Below, piece by piece: positions 15,754 to 24,177 of a DNA stretch of 32,391 nucleotides. The notes under the pieces were generated by a model that was given only the letters and a program-made list of their open reading frames with translations, was not told the origin of the DNA and made no database searches. How positions within the stretch are numbered: position 1 is the first letter of the stretch; every line of letters begins with the position of its first letter. The translations under genes and the position numbers were made by a program. Origin of the DNA: Clostridiaceae bacterium (GTDB taxonomy: Bacteria; Bacillota; Clostridia; Oscillospirales; Acutalibacteraceae); NCBI GenBank assembly GCA_016288315.1, contig JAEEYU010000043.1:1-32391 (forward strand), given 5' to 3'.

Positions 15754-17799
15754 ATGAAAAAGGTCGGTTTCGGAAAAGTGACATTGAAAATACTTTGTGC
15801 CGTGCTGTGCGGGGCTTTGCTCTGCGGCGCGGTTATGCCCGCGTTTGCGCTGGGCGGTGATTTGCCCGCGCTTGCCGCAGGCGCGGATTCGCCTGCGTCA
15901 GAGTGGAATTTCGGCAGGCTGATATATGACGGCGCAGGTGTGAGGCACAGCGTTGTGCCTTATTACGCAGGCGGGGTTTCTCCCGACACGTCGGGCTACG
16001 GCGACGGCCACGTATTCCCAGAAAAATACTGCGCTGCCGACGACGGTCTTCTCAACCCGCCCGAGGCGCAGGCCTACGGCGACTGCTGGGCTTACTCCGT
16101 AATAACGACGCTGGAGGCGAACGCCGCAAAGCAGGGCTTCGGCAAAAAGGAGTTTTCAAAATCGCACCTGACTTACTTTACTCTCACGCCGGAAAAAGAG
16201 GGTCTTGCACCCGACAACGTGTGGGAGAGCGGGGCAAACTCCGTTTACGCTTCGTTTGCGCTGTCAAACCTTGAGGGCATAGCGAACAAGGCGGATTTCC
16301 CGAACAAGACTGCGGACAATGAAATACCCTTCACCGAGGCGGACCGCTTCAACAGGGGGAGCGGTTACATAATCGACACCGCCGCCGTGATGTATGACGC
16401 GGACGAGGTCAAGCAATGGCTGCTTGACAACGGGGCGGCTGTTATGAGCTACTGCGAGGAAGGCACCTACGCAAAAAACGAGGAGCTGGGCTCATACATG
16501 ATATACAACGGGCGGCTCGACAACTTCATTTTCACGGCGAACCACGCAATAACCGTCATCGGCTGGGATGACACGATTCCCGCAAGCGCATTTGAGGTTT
16601 GCGGTAACGGAAAGCCGAACAAAGACGGGGCGTGGATTGTGCAGAACTCCTGGTTCGGCAACGAGGACGACATAATGTATATGTCATACGGTCAGCCGGT
16701 AAGCGACTTCGGCGGGCTGACGGTGCGCGGGGATGACGCTTACGCCAACTACACGCACTCCGAGAGGGGAACGTCGGGCTATCTGTTCGGCAAATATGTG
16801 GAGCAGGGCGATGTTTTCACGGCGAGGGGCGACGAGAGAATCAGCCGTGTTATGTTTATGGCGGACAGTTTCGGTCAGGCGGAGAAGATAAACGTAAACA
16901 TTAAGATTTACAAAAATCTGCCCGACAAATACACTTCCCCCGACGACGGCACGCTTGCGGGGTCATACAAAACGGTATGCACGCACGACGGGCTGTTCTC
17001 ATACGAAATAAAAGATTTTATAGGCATCACGAAGGGCGAGAAATACGCCGTTACAATAAGCTGTGAAGAGAGCGGCGGGCACAGTATAGCCCTGCAGCTC
17101 GAGCAGGATTTTGAAGATGTGAAATATGTTTCCGCCGCAAGAGAGAGCTATGTGCGCACGTCAAAGGATTCCGCTTTTATTGATGCTGACAGGGAGCTTT
17201 CAAAGGTCAGCGGCGAAAAAGGGCTTCACAACACCTATGTTCAGGTTTACACGAAGTGCAACCACACGGTAAAGGTTGAGGACGGCAGAAGAATCTGCAC
17301 TGCATGCCGTGAGGATTTAAGCGAAGTCTGCGCAAAACACCCGGGCGGATACTGGCGCACAACAAGAAAACCGACGGTAACGCAGGACGGAGAAAAGACA
17401 TATCTCTGCACCGAATGCGCTTCGGTTATAAAGACGGAGAAAATTCCCGCGCTCAACACGGCAAAGGTGACAATAGCAAAGAACATGGGCACATACAAGG
17501 CGGATTACTCGGATTATCTCAAACTCAGGGCGCAGGTCAAAGAGGTTCCCGACGGCTACCACATTGAGTGGTTCAAAGACGGCAAGCCCGCCGGACCGGG
17601 CACGGAGCTGACCGTTTTGTGCGAAAATGACATGCAGATTGACGTGCGCTTTGCCGACGCAAAGGGAAATATTCTCAAGGACGCATCGGGCAAAGAAATC
17701 GGCGACAGCGAAGCAGTAAAGGTCAACAGAGGTCTTTTCAAGCTGATTGTGGGCTTCTTCCGCAACCTTTTCAGGACGAACAAGGTAAAAACGCAGTAA
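15754..17799 (+). CDS. Secreted papain-like (C1) cysteine protease with lectin-like domain
   Basis: A 681-residue exported protein. A signal peptide (about 1-33, cut near AFA) precedes a papain-type domain (about 85-315) with all active-site residues: Q106, C111 in YGDCWAYS, H264 in NHAITVIGWDD and N298 in QNSWFG. Residues about 335-480 resemble the lectin-like domain that follows C1 peptidases in many Clostridia. A Cys-pair module follows (CNHTVKVEDGRRICTAC and ChxxG-type repeats to about 570), then a beta-rich domain and a basic amphipathic tail (LFKLIVGFFRNLF). It is likely extracellular or surface-bound, digesting protein or modifying the envelope. The frame opens at 15658, but the ATG at 15754 has AGAGG and a proper signal peptide. 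It is probably first in an operon with the next two genes. Confidence 0.88.
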   Translation: MKKVGFGKVTLKILCAVLCGALLCGAVMPAFALGGDLPALAAGADSPASEWNFGRLIYDGAGVRHSVVPYYAGGVSPDTSGYGDGHVFPEKYCAADDGLLNPPEAQAYGDCWAYSVITTLEANAAKQGFGKKEFSKSHLTYFTLTPEKEGLAPDNVWESGANSVYASFALSNLEGIANKADFPNKTADNEIPFTEADRFNRGSGYIIDTAAVMYDADEVKQWLLDNGAAVMSYCEEGTYAKNEELGSYMIYNGRLDNFIFTANHAITVIGWDDTIPASAFEVCGNGKPNKDGAWIVQNSWFGNEDDIMYMSYGQPVSDFGGLTVRGDDAYANYTHSERGTSGYLFGKYVEQGDVFTARGDERISRVMFMADSFGQAEKINVNIKIYKNLPDKYTSPDDGTLAGSYKTVCTHDGLFSYEIKDFIGITKGEKYAVTISCEESGGHSIALQLEQDFEDVKYVSAARESYVRTSKDSAFIDADRELSKVSGEKGLHNTYVQVYTKCNHTVKVEDGRRICTACREDLSEVCAKHPGGYWRTTRKPTVTQDGEKTYLCTECASVIKTEKIPALNTAKVTIAKNMGTYKADYSDYLKLRAQVKEVPDGYHIEWFKDGKPAGPGTELTVLCENDMQIDVRFADAKGNILKDASGKEIGDSEAVKVNRGLFKLIVGFFRNLFRTNKVKTQ

Positions 17800-17850
17800 G
17801 CGGAAAGACATAATACAAAGATAAAAATATAATAAAAGGAGAGCGGCGGC

Positions 17851-18798
17851 ATGAATATGAAAAACGACAAAGCCATAGCGATAATTTATTTTATCGCGGG
17901 CGGGATGTGCGTGCTTGCCGCCCTCAGCTATTTCAGGAACACAAACCGCAGGGTCGCTCTCGGCTCGCTTATGCTGTGCGCGGCGGCGGCTCTGGTTATT
18001 GCGGGAATTGTGTGGCTTAAAAAGAACGCCGCGGCTGCCGCGGCGGCAAGGTTCAGGACGGGCGGCGGCAACGTGCAGGCGGATGAAAACGAGAAATATC
18101 TGTTAAGCTCGCCTCTGCTCGACTACAACAGCGAGGAGATAAAGGCGCTTGTTGCAATGAAGGGCTGGAAGGACGCCGACGAAGAGGCGAGAATCAGGCG
18201 GATTTTCGGCTTTGTGCGCGACAATATAAAATTCGGCTTCAATTTAAACGACTATATGCCGGCTTCAAAGATTCTGCACGACGGGCTCGGCACCTGCAAC
18301 AACAAGGCGGTTGTGCTGTGCGCCCTTCTGCGCGCGTGCTCTGTGCCGTGCAGGGTTCACGCCTATACGGCGCAGAAGTTCCTCCTTGACGGGCTTATGC
18401 CGGGATTCATATTTGACAGGGCTCCGCAGAATCTGCTTTTGTTTGACGTTGAGATTTTAAGCGGCGGGCGGTGGATTGAGACGGACGCCTTCACGGTTGA
18501 CACGGCTTATCTTGACGGTCTGCGGGAAGAAAACGAAGACATAAGCGGCGCATTTTACGGCTGCGGAACAGCGGTCGGTGATTTTAAAAACATATCCGCC
18601 GAGTGGACGGGCGAGAAAGTCTGCCTTGCGGAAAAGGCGATATGGGAGGACCTCGGCGTTTTTGACTCCCCCGACGCCCTGCTTGACAGGCACACGCAGC
18701 CGACGGGCGCTTTCAGGGCGGTGCTTTACAGCTTTGCGGTGCGCCACATAATGAATAAAAGAATCAAAAAAATACGGGAGAGCGCTCCCGGAGAATAA
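17851..18798 (+). CDS. Transglutaminase-like domain protein with two N-terminal membrane helices
   Basis: A 315-residue protein. Two helices (about 8-28 and 36-56) anchor it, followed by an Ala-rich linker and a transglutaminase-like core. The nucleophile Cys is C149 in GLGTCNNKAVVLCALLRACS, and the Asp of the triad is D212 in RWIETDAF. In active members a His stands four residues before the Glu of HxxxE; here that Glu is E201 and the position is L197, so the catalytic His appears lost unless the alignment shifts (H170 is 21 residues from the Cys). It may be a protease-like or binding variant. AAGGAG lies before the ATG; a second ATG two codons on is possible. It lies 51 bases after the papain-like gene and 19 before GH3. 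Confidence 0.75.
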   Translation: MNMKNDKAIAIIYFIAGGMCVLAALSYFRNTNRRVALGSLMLCAAAALVIAGIVWLKKNAAAAAAARFRTGGGNVQADENEKYLLSSPLLDYNSEEIKALVAMKGWKDADEEARIRRIFGFVRDNIKFGFNLNDYMPASKILHDGLGTCNNKAVVLCALLRACSVPCRVHAYTAQKFLLDGLMPGFIFDRAPQNLLLFDVEILSGGRWIETDAFTVDTAYLDGLREENEDISGAFYGCGTAVGDFKNISAEWTGEKVCLAEKAIWEDLGVFDSPDALLDRHTQPTGAFRAVLYSFAVRHIMNKRIKKIRESAPGE

Positions 18799-18817
18799 AC
18801 AGAGCGAGGAATAATTT

Positions 18818-20908
18818 ATGGACTACGCAAGGGCAAGAAAAAAGGCGGAGGAAATCGTTGAGCAGATGACGGCTCAGGAGAAGATGAGCCAGCTTTTATA
18901 CAATGCGCCCGCCATTGAGAGGTTGGGAATAAACGAATACAACTGGTGGAACGAGGCGCTGCACGGCGTTGCCAGGGCGGGCACCGCAACGGTGTTCCCC
19001 CAGGCGATTATGCTTGCCGCGACGTTTAACCCGGAGCTTGTTGAGAAATGCGCCGACGTTATTTCTACCGAGGGCAGAGCGAAATACAACAAGAGCGTTG
19101 AATACGGCGACAGAGACATTTACAAGGGGCTTACCTACTGGTCACCGAACATCAATATATTCCGCGACCCGCGCTGGGGCAGAGGGCACGAGACCTACGG
19201 CGAGGACCCGTTCCTTACCTCCGTTATGGGAAGAAGCTTTATTAAAGGCATTCAGGGCGAGGGCGAATACTTAAAGGCATCCGCCACATCCAAGCATTTT
19301 TACGCCCACTCGGGACCCGAGCTTGACAGGCACGGCTTTGACGCGGTCATCTCGAAAAAGGATGAAGAGGAGACGTATATCCCTGCGTTCTACAAGACCG
19401 TAAAGGCGGGCGTTTCGGGCGTTATGGGCGCCTACAACAGGGTAAACGGCGTGCCGGCGAACTGCATGAGCGTGATTGAGAACATCCTGCGTAAGGAGTG
19501 GGGCTTTGAGGGCTACTTTGTTTCTGACTGCGGAGCTCTCAACGACATATACGAGCACCATCACTACACCGACACTGCCGAGGAGGCCGCCGCCGCATCG
19601 CTCAAGGCGGGCTGCGACCTGAACTGCGGCAGCTGTTACGAGCATCTCACAGAGGCGTATGATGCCGACCTTATAACCGACGAAGACCTGACGAGGGCGG
19701 CTGTCCACCTGTTTACAATACGCGCGCTTCTCGGCGAATTTGAGGAGAAACGCCCGTATAGCGACATTCCCTTCACCGTTGTGGACTGCAGGGCGCACAG
19801 GGAGCTCAACATAAAAGCCGCCATGCAGGGCGCAGTGCTTCTCAAAAACGAGAACGGCTTTTTGCCCGTTGACAAAAACAGGGCGCTCAACATAGGCGTT
19901 GTGGGACCGAACTCCGTTTCGGTAACGGCTCTTGAGGGCAACTACGAGGGCAAGGCGAGCGAATACGTCACCTTTGCGGACGGAATCCGCCGTGTGTTTG
20001 AAAACAGCGAAATCCGTATGGCGCAGGGCTGCGGATATATGACCGAGGAGCTTTGCAGCTGGGACGGTCACCGCAATCTTTACTCCGACGGAGCGGCCGT
20101 TGCATCGGTAAGCGACATCACCTTCCTCTGCCTGGGGCTTGACAGCAGCCTCGAGGGCGAGGGCGAGGGCGCAGACGGAAGCGGAGCCGACAGAAAATCC
20201 GTAACACTGCCCGCCGTCCAGAAAAAGCTGGCGAAGGCGGTTCTTGAAAACTGCGAAAACGTTGTGGTTGTTGTTATGTGCGGCTCGTCAATGGATATAG
20301 GCGAAGAACTGCTCGCAAAGGCAAAGGCGGTCATTTACGGCTGGTATCCGGGCGCACAGGGCGGTCTTGCCCTGGCGAAGCTCATTGCGGGCGAACAGAG
20401 CCCCTGCGGCAAGCTGCCGGTTACAATCTACAGTGAGAAAAATACAATTCCTGACATGAAGGACTACTCGATGAAAGGCAGAACATACAGATTCATCGAG
20501 GAGGAGCCGCTCTTCCCCTTCGGTTTCGGGCTTAACTATGCGGACATCTCGTTTGAGAACGCCGGGATAACAGCGGAGTCGGCGGATGAAATCCGCGTTG
20601 CCGTCACCGTCAGGAATGCGGGCGGCTGCGATGTTGACGAGAAGGTGCAGGTCTATGCGAAATACACCGACTCAAAAACACAGACGCCGAACTTCCAGCT
20701 CTGCGCGGTCGCGCCCGTCAGCGTCAAGGCGGGTGAAGCAACAAGGGCGGAGCTTGCGATTGACCGCTACTGGATTAAGGCGGTCGGCGAAGACGGAGTG
20801 CGCAGGGAGCCCGACGGAGAGATTTTGCTTTATATCGGCGCATCGCAGCCCGATGCACTCAGCAGAAAGCTCGGAGCACCGGAGCCGGTTGAGATAAGGG
20901 TGAAATAA
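18818..20908 (+). CDS. Glycoside hydrolase family 3, beta-xylosidase/beta-glucosidase type
   Basis: A 696-residue cytoplasmic enzyme without signal peptide. The GH3 N-terminal barrel carries YNWWNEALHGVAR, NINIFRDPRWGRGHETYGED, the K159-H160 pair and the nucleophile D237 in GYFVSDCGAL. The C-terminal alpha/beta sandwich has LDSSLEGEGEGADGS with the probable acid/base Glu, then a GKLPVTIY segment and a fibronectin-III-like domain (about 575-690). Such enzymes release xylose or glucose from the non-reducing end of plant oligosaccharides imported by the cell; the WWNEALHGVAR form is most like beta-xylosidases. The exact sugar is uncertain. It converges on the minus-strand sugar cluster through a shared terminator. 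Confidence 0.92.
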   Translation: MDYARARKKAEEIVEQMTAQEKMSQLLYNAPAIERLGINEYNWWNEALHGVARAGTATVFPQAIMLAATFNPELVEKCADVISTEGRAKYNKSVEYGDRDIYKGLTYWSPNINIFRDPRWGRGHETYGEDPFLTSVMGRSFIKGIQGEGEYLKASATSKHFYAHSGPELDRHGFDAVISKKDEEETYIPAFYKTVKAGVSGVMGAYNRVNGVPANCMSVIENILRKEWGFEGYFVSDCGALNDIYEHHHYTDTAEEAAAASLKAGCDLNCGSCYEHLTEAYDADLITDEDLTRAAVHLFTIRALLGEFEEKRPYSDIPFTVVDCRAHRELNIKAAMQGAVLLKNENGFLPVDKNRALNIGVVGPNSVSVTALEGNYEGKASEYVTFADGIRRVFENSEIRMAQGCGYMTEELCSWDGHRNLYSDGAAVASVSDITFLCLGLDSSLEGEGEGADGSGADRKSVTLPAVQKKLAKAVLENCENVVVVVMCGSSMDIGEELLAKAKAVIYGWYPGAQGGLALAKLIAGEQSPCGKLPVTIYSEKNTIPDMKDYSMKGRTYRFIEEEPLFPFGFGLNYADISFENAGITAESADEIRVAVTVRNAGGCDVDEKVQVYAKYTDSKTQTPNFQLCAVAPVSVKAGEATRAELAIDRYWIKAVGEDGVRREPDGEILLYIGASQPDALSRKLGAPEPVEIRVK

Positions 20909-20909
20909 T

Positions 20910-20947
20910 TTGGAAAAAGAGACAGCCGCGCTGAAAAGCGCGGCTGT
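20910..20947. terminator. Bidirectional terminator between GH3 and the sulfosugar-type cluster
   Basis: Ten-pair stem ACAGCCGCGC/GCGCGGCTGT (20922-20931 with 20938-20947), loop TGAAAA. On the minus strand it is followed by TCTTTTTCC, a good T run; on the plus strand by T-rich TGCTGTTGTT. It ends both converging transcripts. Confidence 0.8.
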
Positions 20948-20971
20948 TGCTGTTGTTGGAAGTGGGGGGGA

Positions 20972-21934
20972 TTAAAGGGATGTTTTTGAGGTGCGGAGTT
21001 TTGCGGCTTTTTTGCTGTTGGGGCAGCCGTAGTAGGTGACGAAGTTATCTCTGCCGGGGGCTGCCGTGTCGGTTATTGCTCCGTCATAGATATGGGTGAA
21101 GTTGAACAGGAAGAGCAGGATGTAGGCGGCGACCATGGGGATATTCTCGATTATGGCGCTCTTGCCTACAGTGATAAGCAGGACGAGCATAACGACGAGG
21201 AGACCTGCAAACGCAACGGCGGTGAAGGCGAATCTGCCCTTGAATCTTTTTGCCGTGCTGAAAAGGAATATTACAACGGGGGCCGCGCAGCCGACGGCGA
21301 AGATGAGGGCGCCCGCCCAGTGCCCGAGCATTCTCGGTCTGGGGAAATAGGGAGCGGGGTCGGAGCCGACGGAGGGGCAGTTGATTGTGATGAAGATGGC
21401 GAATGCGCCTATGGAGCCGGCGATTAAGCCCGCCTTGCTGTTGTAACCGAATTTGCGGTAGCAGAACAGCGTGTTTATAAAGACGCTTGCCGAGCCGAGA
21501 ACGCCCCAGACGCGGAAGAGCCAGGGAAATTCGAGACCTATCATACTTGCCGTAACGTATTTTACCTTATTTATAAAGGGCTCTTCGCCTAAAAAGCCGT
21601 AAACGACGACGAAGACGCAGCCGGCAACGAGGAGGACGGCGGAGAAGACGGTCATCGCCTTTGACTGCTCGTCACAGTAGAGGAATTTTTTGAAATAGAA
21701 GATGAAGAGCAGGAGGGCGGCTACGGAGAGCACCACCCAGACGGGGTAGAGCCAGTGCGCGCCGACCATACCGCTCAGGTTGGGATAAACCTTGCCGTCA
21801 ACGAGCATTTCGGCGGGGAGATTCTCATAATTGTCGAGGACGTATTTCGGCATAAAGACTGCCATCCACACGCCGTAGGCGGCGGCAAAGACAGCCCACA
21901 GAACCGCATAGCCCTTTGGCATTTTTCTTTCCAT
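20972..21934 (-). CDS. Unknown integral membrane protein, about eight helices
   Basis: A 320-residue very hydrophobic protein that I do not recognise. Helices appear at about 8-27, 58-78, 88-110, 130-155 (FPWLFRVWGVLGSASVFIN), 165-182, 200-220, 232-255 and 262-282. The N-terminal loop contains MLVDGKVYPNLSGMVGAHWLYP and the C-terminus is soluble, ending in basic residues and TYYGCPNSKKAAKLRTSKTSL-like sequence. It lies 77 bases after the MFS gene in the same direction, so it is probably part of the sugar cluster, for example as an accessory transport or exporter component. The frame starts at 21994, but the ATG at 21934 has AAAGGAG five bases upstream. Its function cannot be stated. Confidence 0.72.
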   Translation of the reverse strand: MERKMPKGYAVLWAVFAAAYGVWMAVFMPKYVLDNYENLPAEMLVDGKVYPNLSGMVGAHWLYPVWVVLSVAALLLFIFYFKKFLYCDEQSKAMTVFSAVLLVAGCVFVVVYGFLGEEPFINKVKYVTASMIGLEFPWLFRVWGVLGSASVFINTLFCYRKFGYNSKAGLIAGSIGAFAIFITINCPSVGSDPAPYFPRPRMLGHWAGALIFAVGCAAPVVIFLFSTAKRFKGRFAFTAVAFAGLLVVMLVLLITVGKSAIIENIPMVAAYILLFLFNFTHIYDGAITDTAAPGRDNFVTYYGCPNSKKAAKLRTSKTSL

Positions 21935-22011
21935 AAGTTCTCCTTTCAAATCACAGCCGCGGCGGCGCTGCCTGAATTGAGGCGGCTCCGTCACGGCCTG
22001 TTTTTTAATAA

Positions 22012-23400
22012 TCAGTCTTCGTTTTCGTCTCTGATTTCGGCTATCATTTCATCGCTTATTGTCTGAGTTTCGCCGTGTTTTACCTGGCTCATGCAGATAA
22101 GGGCGAGAGCGAAGCAGATGGGGGCATAGACGAACAGCGACCAGTAGTTGGGCTGATCGGATGCGGACATCGCTTTTGTGAGGTCGAACATACCGCCGAC
22201 GAGGACGGGACCGACGATTGAAGCCGAGAAGGTTGCGGTGTAATAGTAGCCGGTGAAGGTGCCGACTCTTTCAACGCCGCCGATTTCAAGCACAAGGGGA
22301 AGGGTATTGATTGTAACGAAGGCGATGAGGATGCCGCCGCAGACGATGGCGACATAGAGAAGGGGCATAAACTTTGTGGCAAAGTAGGCGAAGAAGAGCG
22401 CGAGGGCGCCTATCCAGCCCGACATAATAGTCTTTTTTCTGCCGAACTTCTGACCGAGTTTGCCTGCAGGGATTGCGCCGATGACGGTTGAAGCCGCAAA
22501 GAGCGTAATGACGAGGGAGGCGTTTGCCTCGGTGAAGCCGAGCTCATATTTTGCAAAGGTTGTGAAATAGGTCTGGATGGAGTCGGTGGCGTTTGAGTTG
22601 AAGAACAGGGCGACGAGCATAAAGATAAGACTCTTGATTTCGCCCTTTGTGAGCTTCATCTGTTTAAGACCGGTTTTGCCTTCCGCCTTTGCCTTGCCCT
22701 GCTCATAGTCGGCGGCGAGCTGAGCCGCCTCCGCCTTGGTGATTCTGTTGTCGGGCTCGCGAACGAGGAAGACGACGACGAGAAGGCAGACTACCATAAT
22801 GCAGGAGCCGAAGAGGAAGACGTTGTTGCGTATGGCGGCTTCGGGAGTGCCGTCGGGCATAATGAAGGTGATGATTTTGCCCGAGACGGTGCCGAGAACG
22901 ACGCCGATGCCGCCCATGATATTGATGACGGCGTTGCCCTCGCCTCTTATGGCGGAGGGGGTGAAGTCGGGCATAAGCGCGACGACGGGGGAGCGCCAGG
23001 TTGACATAATGAAGTTGAAGACGATTATGTCAAGCATAAGGATGCCGAGAAGCTGGATTCTCGGGATGAATATGAACAGCAGTGCGCAAAGCGGAATGCC
23101 ATACATAAGGAAAGGCGTTCTTTTGCCGAAGCGGGTGTGGGTTCTGTCGGATATTCTGCCGAAGAGGGGCTGGAAAACGACACCGAAGATGTTGTCGATA
23201 ACCATAATGATACCGACTGCGGTGCCCGCCCAGGCGAGACTTTCGATTGCCCTGTTCTCTTTGAGAATGAGCGGAACGTAGGCGTTGTAGATAATCCAGG
23301 CAATCTGAACCGCCATAAAGCCGAAGCCGGTGAGAGCGGTGTGCCCGTAGTGAAGCTTGCCGTTTGGTTTTTCACAGTAGAGGCGTTTTGTCTCTTCCAT
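22012..23400 (-). CDS. MFS sugar transporter, GPH (glycoside-pentoside-hexuronide) type
   Basis: A 462-residue, 12-helix permease. SDRTHTRFGKRTPFLMYG between helices 2 and 3 is the GPH/SLC45-type signature, and FGRKKTIMSGW is its counterpart in the second half. A cytoplasmic loop of about 40 charged residues (about 215-255) separates the two halves. Members take up sugars or glycosides with a cation; E. coli YihO and YihP, the sulfoquinovose-related importers, belong to this broad group. The frame has a GTG three codons earlier, but the ATG at 23398-23400 has GGAG eight bases upstream. It has its own strong promoter and lies downstream of the transaldolase and GH31 genes. Confidence 0.87.
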   Translation of the reverse strand: MEETKRLYCEKPNGKLHYGHTALTGFGFMAVQIAWIIYNAYVPLILKENRAIESLAWAGTAVGIIMVIDNIFGVVFQPLFGRISDRTHTRFGKRTPFLMYGIPLCALLFIFIPRIQLLGILMLDIIVFNFIMSTWRSPVVALMPDFTPSAIRGEGNAVINIMGGIGVVLGTVSGKIITFIMPDGTPEAAIRNNVFLFGSCIMVVCLLVVVFLVREPDNRITKAEAAQLAADYEQGKAKAEGKTGLKQMKLTKGEIKSLIFMLVALFFNSNATDSIQTYFTTFAKYELGFTEANASLVITLFAASTVIGAIPAGKLGQKFGRKKTIMSGWIGALALFFAYFATKFMPLLYVAIVCGGILIAFVTINTLPLVLEIGGVERVGTFTGYYYTATFSASIVGPVLVGGMFDLTKAMSASDQPNYWSLFVYAPICFALALICMSQVKHGETQTISDEMIAEIRDENED

Positions 23401-23442
23401 AAATAACACTCCTTAAATTAACGTTGGGGTCTTATTGTTTTG

Positions 23443-23470
23443 ATTTTAACACAAAAGGTGTAATTGTCAA
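23443..23470 (-). promoter_or_regulatory. Promoter of the MFS transporter gene
   Basis: On the minus strand TTGACA (23465-23470) and TAAAAT (23443-23448) are spaced by 16 bases, 42 bases before the ATG. An ACAC-CTTTT-GTGT inverted repeat sits in the spacer and could be an operator. The transporter can thus be transcribed independently of the transaldolase. Confidence 0.75.
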
Positions 23471-23483
23471 ATGCGAAATATGA

Positions 23484-24173
23484 TTACTCCTCGGTGATGG
23501 TTTTATCCCAAGCCGCCTGGAAACGTTTGAGACCGAGGTCGGTGAAGGGGTGATACATACTGTCTTTATAGACCTGGAGACCGGCGGTGACGATATCCGC
23601 GCCTGCGACGGCGCAGTCAACCATCTGTTTGCCAGTGCGCACGGCGGCGCAGATAATTTCGGTTTTGCCGTAGAAGCCGTAGTTTTTGTAGATGTCAACG
23701 ATGTCGGCTATGTAAGCGGCGCAGTCTTCACCGCTCTGCTCCTTCCAGCCGATGAAGGGGGAGACGAAGAGGGAGCCGTTCTTTGCGGCGATGAGCGCCT
23801 GTGAGGCGGAGAAAACGAGGGTGAGATTTGTGCGGATGCCCTCTTTTTCGAGCTTGCGGGCTGCCGCTATGCCTGACTCGGTGCAGGGGATTTTGATGAC
23901 GAAGTTTTTGCACATACCGCTGATTTTGCGAGCCATTGCGAGCATTTCGTCAACGTCGTCGAGGTGGGGGTTGATTTCGACCGAAACGGGGAATTTCTCA
24001 TAGCCCTCAAGGCCGTTTTCTTTGACGAAGGCGGCGAGCTCGGCTATTACGGTGTAAAAGGGCTTGCCCGAGTTCATAATATGATTGGGGTTTGTTGTTA
24101 CGCCGTCGATGCCGAAGGTGGAATACGCCTCTCTGATTTCATCGATTTTTGCGCTGTCAAGAAAATACTTCAT
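23484..24173 (-). CDS. FSA/TalC-type transaldolase, candidate 6-deoxy-6-sulfofructose transaldolase (SftT-like)
   Basis: A 229-residue class I aldolase of the short transaldolase family. MKYFLDSAKIDEIREAYST and GIDGVTTNPN form the usual first strands. The Schiff-base Lys is K94 in FVIKIPCT. In E. coli FSA the phosphate of the substrate is held by R134 and S166; by alignment these are W143 (SPFIGWKEQ) and A177 (ICAAVRTGKQ) here. A substrate with a non-phosphate C6 group, such as a sulfonate, fits this loss. It stands four bases after the GH31 gene, so the two are coupled. The likely reaction is cleavage of a 6-substituted fructose with transfer of dihydroxyacetone to an acceptor. Plain fructose-6-phosphate aldolase is the alternative but is less likely with these residues. 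Confidence 0.82.
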   Translation of the reverse strand: MKYFLDSAKIDEIREAYSTFGIDGVTTNPNHIMNSGKPFYTVIAELAAFVKENGLEGYEKFPVSVEINPHLDDVDEMLAMARKISGMCKNFVIKIPCTESGIAAARKLEKEGIRTNLTLVFSASQALIAAKNGSLFVSPFIGWKEQSGEDCAAYIADIVDIYKNYGFYGKTEIICAAVRTGKQMVDCAVAGADIVTAGLQVYKDSMYHPFTDLGLKRFQAAWDKTITEE

Positions 24174-24177
24174 TTTA

